From NCBI RefSeq assembly GCF_048572895.1, contig NZ_CP183878.1:3286001-3350000 (forward strand): a stretch of DNA of 64,000 nucleotides, in the 5' to 3' direction. Shown in pieces: positions 16,783 to 24,879 of the stretch. This DNA is from Psychrobacillus sp048572895 (GTDB lineage Bacteria; Bacillota; Bacilli; Bacillales_A; Planococcaceae). The stretch's first letter is position 1. The number at the start of each line of letters is the position of its first letter. The position numbers were made by a program, and so were the translations under genes. A model generated the notes under the pieces. The model worked only from the letters and a program-made list of their open reading frames with translations. It ran no database searches and had not been told where the DNA came from.

Positions 16783-18177
16783 TTATTTACTATTAAATTT
16801 TCCCATGATTTGCTCCGCCGTTTCCTTACCATTTTTAATACAAGCGGCAATGCCAACTCCGTAATAAGAGCAGCCGGCTAGTATCACATTCGGCATTTCA
16901 TCAGACATTTTAGCTGTTAATGATTGAATCGCCTCACCATGTGCTAAATGATAGTTTGGCATTTGATCGTTCCATTTAGTTACTTCTATCACCTTAGGCT
17001 TGCCCGTTAGTTTCAAGCTCATTTCAATATCCTGGAGTGCAACTTCTACTAGCTCGTCCTCCGTCATATCCTTCATGCTCTCAAAGGCTGGGCTTACGCT
17101 CTTATAGAACATTCGAACAAGTAATTGATTGTCTTTTGATGTGTGTGTCCATTTACGGCTAGTCCACGTGCATGCATTACATTTCACATCACTATTTTCA
17201 GATACGATAAAACCAGTGCCCTCTGCTGGAAGCTGCTCGTCTGGGATATCAAAACCAAGATATACGCTAATAAGCGAGGAGTTTTTTAGCTTCTTGAAAT
17301 CAGTATCCAACTGTTCATCTTGAAGAATTGCCTGCGCTACATGATGAGGAGTAGCAAGCACTACACTATCTGCTTCAATCGTTTCTCCATTAGTCAATAA
17401 AACCGAATAACGACCATCCTTCTTCTCTACTTTCTTCGTTGCCACACCTTTAATAATCGTAAATTCACTCAGCACTTCCTCTAAGCGGTCGATAAGTGTG
17501 GAAAGTCCATTTTCGAAGGAGATAAATTTTTTATTTGCTGCAGCTTGGAACTTTGCTTTATTTTCTTCTAGACCTTTAATAATACTGCCGTATTTATTTT
17601 TATAATCAATTAAATAAGGCAATGTTGTAGCGATAGTGAGCTTATTTAAATCTCCAGAATACACACCTGATAAAACAGGTACAATTTGTTTTTCAACTAG
17701 TTCTTTCCCTAAGAAATATTCTAAAAATGATCCAACGGAGCTTTCTTTCGTAAAAGTTTCATTTGGTAATACTAAATCCTTTAATGCTTCTTTTTTCCCT
17801 GCTTCTGATACTAGAGTACTGCTATTTAAAGATTCAATACTTGTGGGAATACCGAATACAGTGTCTACTGGAATCGCATGTAATTCATTGTTTGTGTAAA
17901 TGTATGAAATGCCAGTAGAGTTGTACACTTTTTTATCTTCCAGCTGCAGCTCTTCAATTAATTGTGTGATGGCTTCGTTTCTTGCAACAATTGAATCCGC
18001 ACCAACTTCCATGATGAAGTCGTTTTCTTGCACGGTATGAATCTTACCACCTAAATAATCATTAGCTTCTACTAATACTAACTCTATATCTAAAGACTTT
18101 TCGTTTTTAAGTTTTTGCAAGTAATGCATTGTAGAAAGGCCTGTAATGCCCCCACCAATAACCACTATTTTTTTCAA
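16783..18177 (-). CDS. hemY: Coproporphyrinogen III / protoporphyrinogen oxidase (HemY)
   Basis: It is an FAD-dependent oxidase of haem synthesis. In Gram-positives HemY (CgoX) makes coproporphyrin III. The FAD-binding Rossmann motif IVVIGGGITGLSTMHYL is at the very N-terminus, followed by LVEANDYLGGKIHT. The C-terminal NVILAGCSYYGVGIAACIKNG is the conserved second FAD motif. I place the start at TTG 18177 because AAGGAG lies 8 nt upstream of it; an in-frame GTG at 18186 overlaps that binding site. Length ~464 fits the family. It is not next to hemE/hemH, the usual partners, so it is a solitary copy here. Confidence 0.92.
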   Translation of the reverse strand: MKKIVVIGGGITGLSTMHYLQKLKNEKSLDIELVLVEANDYLGGKIHTVQENDFIMEVGADSIVARNEAITQLIEELQLEDKKVYNSTGISYIYTNNELHAIPVDTVFGIPTSIESLNSSTLVSEAGKKEALKDLVLPNETFTKESSVGSFLEYFLGKELVEKQIVPVLSGVYSGDLNKLTIATTLPYLIDYKNKYGSIIKGLEENKAKFQAAANKKFISFENGLSTLIDRLEEVLSEFTIIKGVATKKVEKKDGRYSVLLTNGETIEADSVVLATPHHVAQAILQDEQLDTDFKKLKNSSLISVYLGFDIPDEQLPAEGTGFIVSENSDVKCNACTWTSRKWTHTSKDNQLLVRMFYKSVSPAFESMKDMTEDELVEVALQDIEMSLKLTGKPKVIEVTKWNDQMPNYHLAHGEAIQSLTAKMSDEMPNVILAGCSYYGVGIAACIKNGKETAEQIMGKFNSK

Positions 18178-18338
18178 AGTAACCACTCCTTATATCGGTT
18201 CATACAACTAGTATAAGTGTTTTTGAAAATATCGGATATGATTTACCTCACTGCTACAAAGTAAATTATGAACAAATAGAGAAGTTAGTTCTAAAGTTTT
18301 CGTTCAATAGTTTATATGAATAGAAGGAGATAATACGG

Positions 18339-18605
18339 ATGCAGAGGATTAAATTCATGTGGAAACTATTTTTAAAACAGCCTGCCTGGTTTAAATTTGT
18401 TATCACTATTACTTTTCTAGCTTCAATCATTTTCAGTAGTTCCTACTTTTCGAAAAATGACTTTTATGAGGGCATTTCCAAACTGGCCGCTGCAATCTTT
18501 TTTGGTGTCTTTGGATATAAAACTCGAAGAAATCGAAATTCTTCTACTATCTTATTTATCCTGGGAGCTTTTTGTATGCTATTAGCTATTTGGGCATTCT
18601 TGTGA
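18339..18605 (+). CDS. Small membrane protein, DUF3953-like
   Basis: The protein is 88 residues from ATG 18339, with AGAAGGAG at 9 nt. It has two clear hydrophobic segments (FVITITFLASIIF near residue 20 and ILFILGAFCMLLAIWAFL at the C-terminus) and a shorter one (AAAIFFGVFG) followed by the basic stretch YKTRRNRN. This resembles small Bacillus DUF3953 proteins but the match is by pattern only. Function is unknown. It is monocistronic, with a terminator directly after. Confidence 0.6.
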   Translation: MQRIKFMWKLFLKQPAWFKFVITITFLASIIFSSSYFSKNDFYEGISKLAAAIFFGVFGYKTRRNRNSSTILFILGAFCMLLAIWAFL

Positions 18606-18639
18606 AAAGGCTATATTAAAACATATTGTTAATAATAAA

Positions 18640-18671
18640 TAAAAAGGACCAATTAAGGTCCTTTTTATTGT
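18640..18671 (+). terminator. Rho-independent terminator
   Basis: AAAAAGGACC and GGTCCTTTTT form a 10-bp stem with a 6-nt loop (AATTAA), followed by a short T-rich tract. Confidence 0.85.
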
Positions 18672-18753
18672 GTCATTGCTCGTGTTTAACTCTATTTACT
18701 CTTTGAAAGTTATTTCTCAGCACAAATAAATTTAAAAATTCAGATAAATTGTA

Positions 18754-18831
18754 TTGCATTTTTACTAAGCTTTCGCATATACTAAAATAAAATTTAGTAA
18801 AAAATATTTTAGTAATTGGAGGGTATATGAA
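18754..18831 (+). promoter_or_regulatory. Promoter and repeated TTTAGTA boxes before HTH gene
   Basis: TTGCAT (18754-18759), an 18-bp spacer and TATACT (18778-18783) form a plausible sigma-A promoter. Immediately after it, TACTAAA (from 18780), TTTAGTA and a further TTTTAGTA create overlapping inverted repeats, a likely binding site for the encoded HTH protein itself. Confidence 0.5.
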
Positions 18832-19362
18832 ATGAGCCTTTTAGATATTTATTTGCAAAAAAACGGGAAGAAACGGTACGATGTATTCAAAGCAACTGGA
18901 ATGAGTCAGCAAATGCTTGCTAGTGTAAACAAAAAAAATATAAGCAGTTATTCAGTTAAAACGATACAAGCAATTGCTAAAACAGTAGAGAAGAGTGAAG
19001 GTACTGTTTTAGAAGAGTTAGTAAGGTTAGAACAAGAAAATGTATACTTTGAAGCATTTAATGTGGATCATTTACTATTAGCATTTAAAAATAAAGAAAC
19101 TCATATTGTGATCAAAGGTGAATATAAAAAAGAAATAGATAAGTTTACCAATGCACAGCTTTCCGATACAGAAACTCTAGGTTTGGAATTAGGTTCTGCT
19201 GGAACTATAACTATTTTAGCAGAAGTAATTTTACAAATAGCAAATCTATTTAGTAGTAAAGAAGCTGATCAAAAGAAAATTGAAAGTCAAATCCGTAAGT
19301 ATAAAATTAAGAGAATTAATGAAAATGAACTATTATTGTATTTGCGACAATTAGATTATTAA
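18832..19362 (+). CDS. Putative HTH-domain regulator
   Basis: The protein is 176 residues from ATG 18832, with GGAGG at 10 nt. Residues ~14-65 look like an XRE/Cro-type helix-turn-helix: KRYDVFKATGMSQQMLASVN, then SYSVKTIQAIAKTVEKSEGTVLEEL. The remainder is not recognised. It contains an ELGSAGTITILAEVILQIANLF hydrophobic helix and a charged C-terminus. Repeats between its promoter and start suggest autoregulation (inference). Confidence 0.6.
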   Translation: MSLLDIYLQKNGKKRYDVFKATGMSQQMLASVNKKNISSYSVKTIQAIAKTVEKSEGTVLEELVRLEQENVYFEAFNVDHLLLAFKNKETHIVIKGEYKKEIDKFTNAQLSDTETLGLELGSAGTITILAEVILQIANLFSSKEADQKKIESQIRKYKIKRINENELLLYLRQLDY

Positions 19363-19416
19363 TTTCTAGAGTCTTTGATTACATTGCAGTTTTGATACAA
19401 GGCTTTTTCTGCTCAA

Positions 19417-19848
19417 CTAAAGCACCTTATTTGTAGAGGAAGTGTGACTTTTTAAGCTGTCTAACAAAACATAGCCTAATATTACCCCAGCTATGGATGT
19501 AAATGTAAAATCTCCTAACAGCATAAACGCTTTTGAAAATAACAAATTCGTTCCGTAAGCAATAGCGAGAAGTGGTATCATTGCAATATATAGAGATGGG
19601 ATCCCAACTGCAATGATCTTTATCCAATCAAACGACCATCTCTTTTTATCTTTAATTTCTATAATTAATTTAGGTAATCGTAACAACATTCCAATAAAAA
19701 CAGGAAAAATACTTGCAAATATTATAAAAGGTTTTAAATTAAAATTGATTGCTGACTTTTCTCTTAAACTCACTTGATAATCCATACCAACATAAAAAAT
19801 AATTCCAATAACTACTGTGGAAAAGAAAAGAAATAAAAATCTTTTCAT
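19417..19848 (-). CDS. Integral membrane protein of unknown function
   Basis: The protein is 143 residues from ATG 19848 after GAAGGAGGAG. It has four hydrophobic segments: FLFLFFSTVVIGIIFYVG near the N-terminus, PFIIFASIFPVFIGMLL, WIKIIAVGIPSLYIAMIPLLAIAYG and FTFTSIAGVILGYVLL. It ends in a short polar tail. No family is recognised. Confidence 0.65.
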   Translation of the reverse strand: MKRFLFLFFSTVVIGIIFYVGMDYQVSLREKSAINFNLKPFIIFASIFPVFIGMLLRLPKLIIEIKDKKRWSFDWIKIIAVGIPSLYIAMIPLLAIAYGTNLLFSKAFMLLGDFTFTSIAGVILGYVLLDSLKSHTSSTNKVL

Positions 19849-19922
19849 TCTGACTCCTCCTTCATTTTTGTTCTAGAAAAAGGATAGATTGCCATCTTAA
19901 AGTTACGGTCCTATCCTAGTTA

Positions 19923-20549
19923 TTATATTTTTCTCAGCACCGCACGTATGGGACTTCCATCTGCTCCTTCAATTTTTAAGGGTAGAGCGATTAAATCATA
20001 ATCACCTGGCTCCACATTTTCCAATAACAGATTTTCTAAAATATATACTTCATTGTTAAACAGAGAATGATGCGCTAATAACTCCTTACTTTCTATGCTA
20101 TCAACTGATGGTTGGTCCGTACCGATTAGAAAAATACCCTTCTCCTTTAAAAATGGTCCAATATTTCCCTTCAAAGTAATAATCCTTTCAGGGAACTTTT
20201 CGGGTGATGCAGTATTCGTTGTCTTTAAAAGCAAACGCTCAACACCTGTTAAATCAAAGCCTTCTAATTCCTCTCTGCCAATTTCGGAAACCCCAACGAC
20301 ACTCACCACTTTTGCCCGTCCAATATACAAATTAACGTCAAGCATCTCTAATGTTTTACCTTCACTTACATAATGAAATGGTGCGTCTGCATGAGTTCCA
20401 GTATGCAAACTTGCTTTAATCGTTCCAACATTTGCTGCACCACCCTCCTCCTTTGTAGCGGTTAGTTCATATTCAAAAAGAGTATCCCCTGGCCATGTTG
20501 CTATTCTAGTCGAGATAGTTTGTGTAATATCAATCCATTCCTTGTTCAT
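19923..20549 (-). CDS. kynB: Kynurenine formamidase
   Basis: It hydrolyses N-formyl-kynurenine to kynurenine and formate. The start is ATG 20549 (MNKEWIDITQTIS), with GGGGAGG 9 nt upstream; the longer frame would run into kynA. Length 208 matches bacterial KynB. The metal-binding cyclase motif HTGTHADAPFH lies near residue 50, and the C-terminal LIALPLKIEGADGSPIRA is typical of the family. It is the last gene of kynU-kynA-kynB, 14 bp after the kynA stop. Confidence 0.95.
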   Translation of the reverse strand: MNKEWIDITQTISTRIATWPGDTLFEYELTATKEEGGAANVGTIKASLHTGTHADAPFHYVSEGKTLEMLDVNLYIGRAKVVSVVGVSEIGREELEGFDLTGVERLLLKTTNTASPEKFPERIITLKGNIGPFLKEKGIFLIGTDQPSVDSIESKELLAHHSLFNNEVYILENLLLENVEPGDYDLIALPLKIEGADGSPIRAVLRKI

Positions 20550-20563
20550 ATCTGTGACCTCCC

Positions 20564-21394
20564 CTATAAATTTGTACGTAAATCCCAAAGCTCTGGGAAG
20601 AAACGATGGTCTAATACATTTCGTAAATAATTTACACCAGATGATCCTCCAGTGCCTTTTTTAAATCCTATTATTCTTTCTACTGTTTTCATATGACGGA
20701 AGCGCCACTGTTGAAGCCAGTCCTCCACATCGACTAGCTTTTCTGCTAGTTGATATAAATTCCAGTATTGATCGACGTTTTGATAAACTTCCTTCCATGC
20801 ATTGGCTACTGATTCATCTCCCACATACGAAATGGAATAATCTCGATTCAATAACTGAGGATTTATCGTAAACCCCGCTCGAGCCAAAGCTTGAATCGAA
20901 ACGTCATAGATACTTGGTGCATGAAAAGCAGCATTTAAATCCTCATATAAATCTTTTTCCTGCTCATAAATCTTCAGTATATGCTTCGTCTTATAGCCAA
21001 GCGCAAATTCGATTTGTCGATATTGAAAGGATTGAAAGCCGGACGCCTTACCTAGCTTATCCCGAAACTCTAAATACTCGGCAGGCGTTAATGTGGAGAG
21101 AACATCCCAGGCTTGAATAATTTGTGTTTGAATTTTCGTAACTCGCGCTAGCATTTTAAAGGCTGATTGCATTTTATCCGCTTGAATCGCTTGAATTGCA
21201 CTAGTGAGTTCATGCAGTATAAGCTTCATCCAAAGTTCACTAACCTGGTGGATAATAATAAAAAGCATTTCATCATGATGCCCAGATAGCCTTATTTGAC
21301 TGGACAATAAATTATCCAGCTGCAAGTATTCCCCGTAGGTCATATCATCGCTAAAATCTGTATGGATTCCGCTTTCCTTTTTATCGTCTGGCAT
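20564..21394 (-). CDS. kynA: Tryptophan 2,3-dioxygenase
   Basis: A haem enzyme that opens the indole ring of tryptophan to N-formyl-kynurenine. It has 276 residues from ATG 21394 with AAAGGAGAG. Family motifs: MTYGEYLQLDNLLSSQ, HHDEMLFIIIHQVSELWMKL near residue 40 for substrate binding, the haem-ligand His in WRFRHMKTVERIIG, and GTGGSSGVNYL near the C-terminus. It lies 15 bp after kynU. Confidence 0.97.
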   Translation of the reverse strand: MPDDKKESGIHTDFSDDMTYGEYLQLDNLLSSQIRLSGHHDEMLFIIIHQVSELWMKLILHELTSAIQAIQADKMQSAFKMLARVTKIQTQIIQAWDVLSTLTPAEYLEFRDKLGKASGFQSFQYRQIEFALGYKTKHILKIYEQEKDLYEDLNAAFHAPSIYDVSIQALARAGFTINPQLLNRDYSISYVGDESVANAWKEVYQNVDQYWNLYQLAEKLVDVEDWLQQWRFRHMKTVERIIGFKKGTGGSSGVNYLRNVLDHRFFPELWDLRTNL

Positions 21395-21409
21395 GCTATC
21401 TCTCCTTTA

Positions 21410-22684
21410 TTAAGCAATTACATCACGTTTATTTTCATACTTTTCATAAAGCTCTTCCTTCATAATCACCTTTAAAATCTGCACAGTCTTCCACACATCC
21501 TCAAATGAGTTATACAATGCAACTGGTGCTAGACGAATGCCATTTGGTGAACGAAAATCGGGAATGACTTGATGCACTTTTAATGCTTTGCATATACGAG
21601 CTGCTTCTTCATGTACTAAAAAGATATGACCTCCCCGCTTCACCGATTCACGTGGATTTGCGATTCTGAAGTTATACTCACTCAACTCATGTTCTATTAA
21701 CCCAATCATATAATCGGTAAGCTTTAGTGACTTATCTCGAATAGCATCGATGCCTACTTCTGCGAAGATTTCTAGCGATCCATATAACGGTGCACTGCTT
21801 AATATATGTGGAGTTCCAATTTGATACGCACCTGCGTCAGCAGCTGGACTCATATTAGTAGATAAATCGAACTGCTTCTCTTTATCTGAGCCGAACCACC
21901 CTGCAAGTCCCGGCTTTCTTCCAAAATGCTTACGGTTTACATATAAGCCCCCTGTTGCTCCTGGTCCGCCATTCACATGCTTGTAGTTACACCAAAAAGC
22001 AAAATCCACCCCCCACTTATTGAGCTCATGTGGAATAGATCCAATCGAATGACATAAATCAAAACCAATAACAATATTTCGTTTGTGCGCTGCTTCAGTA
22101 AGCAATTTCATGTCTAATATCTGACCACTTCGATATAGCACACTAGGTAGTACTATTAAAGCCACATCATCCGTCATCGCATTTATAATATCTTCTTCTT
22201 GTAACGTATAGCCATCACGACTTTTTACTAGCATCATATTTTCCTCAGCATCAAATCCATGCAAGGATATCTGACTACTAATTGCATATAAATCGGATGG
22301 GAAATTTAGTTCATCCGCTACTATCTTCGTACGTTTTCCCTCTGGTCGGTAGAAACTAGCAACTAATTGATGTAAGTTTGCCGTTGTAGAGCCTGTTATG
22401 ATAACTTCATCCTTTAAAACCCCTACCAGAGGAGCACACATCTCACTTAATACTTCTGGGACATAAAACCACGGGTTCTCCCCTTGTGTCCATCCATCTA
22501 TTCCATATTGTTTCCATGAATCTAATAGCGTCATCACTGACTTTTCTGCTCGCTTAGATAGTAGTCCCAGTGAATTACCATCCATATAAATGACATCTCG
22601 TTGAACATAAAATTCATCTCTATACATTCCCAAAGCATCTTGCTCATCTAATTTTTTTGCATAGTCCAACATAGTAATCTGCAT
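21410..22684 (-). CDS. kynU: Kynureninase
   Basis: A PLP enzyme that cleaves kynurenine to anthranilate and alanine. It has 424 residues from ATG 22684, the usual length. The PLP lysine lies in WCNYKHVNGGPGATGGLYV around residue 235. The substrate loop contains YMDGNSLGLLS, and the phosphate-binding region GSTTANLHQLV. As first gene of the operon it follows a good promoter at 22738-22766. Anthranilate from this pathway could feed tryptophan or quinolone-type synthesis; no catabolic genes for it are present here. Confidence 0.97.
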   Translation of the reverse strand: MQITMLDYAKKLDEQDALGMYRDEFYVQRDVIYMDGNSLGLLSKRAEKSVMTLLDSWKQYGIDGWTQGENPWFYVPEVLSEMCAPLVGVLKDEVIITGSTTANLHQLVASFYRPEGKRTKIVADELNFPSDLYAISSQISLHGFDAEENMMLVKSRDGYTLQEEDIINAMTDDVALIVLPSVLYRSGQILDMKLLTEAAHKRNIVIGFDLCHSIGSIPHELNKWGVDFAFWCNYKHVNGGPGATGGLYVNRKHFGRKPGLAGWFGSDKEKQFDLSTNMSPAADAGAYQIGTPHILSSAPLYGSLEIFAEVGIDAIRDKSLKLTDYMIGLIEHELSEYNFRIANPRESVKRGGHIFLVHEEAARICKALKVHQVIPDFRSPNGIRLAPVALYNSFEDVWKTVQILKVIMKEELYEKYENKRDVIA

Positions 22685-22737
22685 CTAAAACCTCACCAGC
22701 CTCTTTAAAAATCTAAATTTTCTTTCTATTTACACAA

Positions 22738-22766
22738 ATCATATGTTTTAAGAGAACGAGTGTCAA
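22738..22766 (-). promoter_or_regulatory. Sigma-A promoter of kynUAB
   Basis: Minus strand TTGACA (22766-22761), a 17-bp spacer and TATGAT (22743-22738), about 55 bp upstream of the kynU start. Confidence 0.8.
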
Positions 22767-22900
22767 TGAATGAAAGAAAGAATAATTTGACAAATGTTGA
22801 ATTTTATAATTTAGTAAAACATTTGATGGAATTCTATTTCTAAGAAAAAAAGCACCAGTCTGCATTTCCTTATATTAAATGATTGATATGCCGAAAAATA

Positions 22901-23215
22901 CTATGAAAGCAGTTTTAATCCTACTGCAGCACCTAACACCATTGCGATAAAAATAGTGCGCTTCCAATCTTTTGATTCGTTGTAAAAAAGCATTCCCAGT
23001 ATTGCGCCGCCAGAAGCACCGATTCCCGTCCAAATCGCATAAGCCGTTCCCATGGGGAGAGTCTTCATTGCAAAAGCGAGAAAGCAAAAGCTTGCTCCAA
23101 ATCCAATGAATAGTAGAACGAAGGATTGCCAATTCCTATCCTTATGCAATTTGTTGATCATTGCAACTCCGAACATTTCAAATAACCCTGCAATAATTAA
23201 AGAAATCCAAGCCAT
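22901..23215 (-). CDS. SMR-family guanidinium exporter subunit (YkkD-like)
   Basis: The protein is 104 residues with four hydrophobic helices and the SMR motif FEMFGVAMINKLH in helix 1. The central WTGIGASGGAILGMLFYNES matches the YkkD/Gdx type. The start ATG at 23215 overlaps the stop of the upstream subunit (TGATG), so the two are translationally coupled and probably form a heterodimer. The guanidine-I riboswitch upstream identifies the substrate as guanidinium by established association. Confidence 0.88.
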   Translation of the reverse strand: MAWISLIIAGLFEMFGVAMINKLHKDRNWQSFVLLFIGFGASFCFLAFAMKTLPMGTAYAIWTGIGASGGAILGMLFYNESKDWKRTIFIAMVLGAAVGLKLLS

Positions 23216-23556
23216 CAAGATTCCACTCCTTTTTCCCGCTTATCTTCGGTCACTAATTTCAAACCTATGACACCTGCCAATAAAATTAAAATCATTAAGA
23301 TCTTAGCTACTTGAAAAGATTCCCCAAAAAAGATTATTTCTGATAAAACCGTCCCGCCTGTTCCCATTCCCACAAAGACAGCATAAACCGTTCCTACAGG
23401 TAGTTTCCGCCCAGCCATAATCATGAGGTAAAAACTAATAATTATAGCAAGAACAGTTCCTGTCCATGCCCAACCGTTATCTGCATGTTTTAACCCAATC
23501 ACCCAAAAAACTTCAAAAAATGCTGCCACGTATACTTTCATCCACTCGATTTTCAT
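23215..23556 (-). CDS. SMR-family guanidinium exporter subunit (YkkC-like)
   Basis: The protein is 113 residues from ATG 23556 with ATAGGAGGC. It has four membrane helices and the conserved glutamate of SMR helix 1 in AAFFEVFWVIGLKHADNG. The central GTVYAVFVGMGTGGTVLSE is the helix 3 signature, with a polar tail EDKREKGVES. It is the first gene after the guanidine-I riboswitch; together with the overlapping downstream gene it forms a two-subunit SMR pair of the YkkCD kind. Confidence 0.9.
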   Translation of the reverse strand: MKIEWMKVYVAAFFEVFWVIGLKHADNGWAWTGTVLAIIISFYLMIMAGRKLPVGTVYAVFVGMGTGGTVLSEIIFFGESFQVAKILMILILLAGVIGLKLVTEDKREKGVES

Positions 23557-23585
23557 TCTAATAATGCCTCCTATTTACATTTTTA

Positions 23586-23715
23586 TATAAAAAAAGCCTG
23601 GAAGAAAACTGTTAAACAGTTTCTCCCAGGCTTTTGTCCTTCCGTGACACAGCAGAGCTGCGAGTTTTCTCTCGGACCAGACCAACATCGATGGCTGCGG
23701 AACCCTAGAAAACAT
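23586..23715 (-). ncRNA. Guanidine-I (ykkC class) riboswitch
   Basis: The minus strand shows the hallmark segments in order: CTAGGGTTCCG (23711-23701), GGTCTGGTCCGAGAG, then ACGGAAGGACAAAAGCCTGGG. It ends in a long hairpin (AGCCTGGGAGAAACTG...CAGTTTTCTTCCAGGCT) with a T-run down to about 23588. In the established mechanism, guanidine stabilises the aptamer, breaks the terminator and turns the exporter genes on. Confidence 0.95.
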
Positions 23716-23737
23716 TTTTGATATCCAATTACCTGAA

Positions 23738-23765
23738 ATTATACACATACTTGAGAATAAATCAA
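23738..23765 (-). promoter_or_regulatory. Promoter of the guanidine exporter operon
   Basis: Minus strand TTGATT (23765-23760), a 16-bp spacer and TATAAT (23743-23738), directly upstream of the riboswitch. Confidence 0.7.
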
Positions 23766-23767
23766 CT

Positions 23768-23795
23768 AAAAACATCCACAGTAACTGTGAGGATG
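23768..23795 (-). terminator. Terminator-like hairpin upstream of the guanidine riboswitch
   Basis: CATCC..CACAG and CTGTGGATG on the minus strand, followed by TTTTTAG. The nagB gene already has its own terminator at 23998-24029, so this may end a short untranslated transcript from 23800-24000. No gene or known RNA was recognised in that 200-bp gap. Confidence 0.4.
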
Positions 23796-23997
23796 GCTTT
23801 AGTAATAGTTTTCCATTTCCATTAAAATAGCACCTAACTTTATATCACAAGAACACTAAACAAACACAGGAAGACTCGAAGTAAGAGGCCATCTTTGCTG
23901 AGGAGATGATTCCTGAGTAATGCTCGTCGCAAAAAAAACATTCGGTCCCACAAGTCGATGTAATCGAGTAAAATGCTTATTCGTTCTTATCATTCAA

Positions 23998-24029
23998 AAA
24001 AAGAGTAATTACCATTAGGCAATTACTCC
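23998..24029 (-). terminator. Terminator of nagB
   Basis: GGAGTAATTGCC and GGTAATTACTC on the minus strand, followed by seven T residues, 12 bp beyond the nagB stop. Confidence 0.8.
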
Positions 24030-24040
24030 ATTAATCATTA

Positions 24041-24736
24041 TTATATCTTCAAATCCGTCAAAACGATGACGTTGGGATGATTGCAAAGTCTTGTAACTGG
24101 AATATCCTCCGTTACATCTCCTTTTATGAGCGCTTCAATAGCAGTTCTTTTTTCCTCTCCAACTGCAATTAAAAGAATACATTTTGCTCTCATTATAGAA
24201 GCAATCCCCATAGTAATAGCTTGCTTAGGAACCTCATCTATTGCGTCAAAAAATCTTGCGTTAGCAGTTCTTGTGGAAGCTGTTAATTCGACCACATCCG
24301 TTTCACTTTGAAAGGACGTACCTGGTTCATTGAATCCAATATGACCGTTCACTCCGACACCAAGTAATTGCATATCGACTGTTAGTGATTTCAACAAGTT
24401 TTCATATCGTAACGCCTCGGTCTGTACATCTTCTGCTACTCCATTTGGAATATATGTATTATTAAATGGTTTTGCTTCAAAGAGCTGCTGCTGCATAAAC
24501 GTATAATAGCTTTCGGGATGCCCTTGTGGAATTCCGACATACTCGTCCAAATTCACACTGTTACAATGAGAAAAATCCAACGAACTATTTCGTAGTTTTT
24601 CATATAGTGGAATCATAGTCCCGCCCGTTGCCAATCCAAATGTACTTGCATCATTCTTTAATTCTTGAGAAAAGATTTCTTGTGCACGATTATATAAAGC
24701 ATCCTGATCTTTCCATACTTCTAAATTTAATGTCAT
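24041..24736 (-). CDS. nagB: Glucosamine-6-phosphate deaminase
   Basis: It converts glucosamine-6-phosphate to fructose-6-phosphate and ammonia. The protein is 231 residues from ATG 24736 (MTLNLEVWKDQDAL); AGGTGG lies 8-10 nt upstream, and a GTG further up overlaps that site. Family motifs: GLATGGTMIPLYE near residue 35, SVNLDEYVG near 64, and LGVGVNGHIGFNEPGT near 125 with the catalytic Asp/His region. It is the last step of the amino-sugar genes, separated from the SIS gene by 143 bp that may hold its own promoter. Confidence 0.95.
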   Translation of the reverse strand: MTLNLEVWKDQDALYNRAQEIFSQELKNDASTFGLATGGTMIPLYEKLRNSSLDFSHCNSVNLDEYVGIPQGHPESYYTFMQQQLFEAKPFNNTYIPNGVAEDVQTEALRYENLLKSLTVDMQLLGVGVNGHIGFNEPGTSFQSETDVVELTASTRTANARFFDAIDEVPKQAITMGIASIMRAKCILLIAVGEEKRTAIEALIKGDVTEDIPVTRLCNHPNVIVLTDLKI

Positions 24737-24879
24737 CAGTAAACCCACCTTTTTTCTGAATTGCGCTCACTAATTACTAATACACTTCGCCTAAATAGTT
24801 TATAAGTTAGTGAAATTATCATTATATTCAATTTCGACAGGTGATGCAAATAGAGTAGTGGCAATCACTAATAATTACT

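Noticed and set aside
22875..23132. 85-residue minus-strand ORF overlapping the SMR genes
   Set aside because: Out-of-frame shadow of the YkkD-like gene with no membrane-protein pattern or ribosome binding site.
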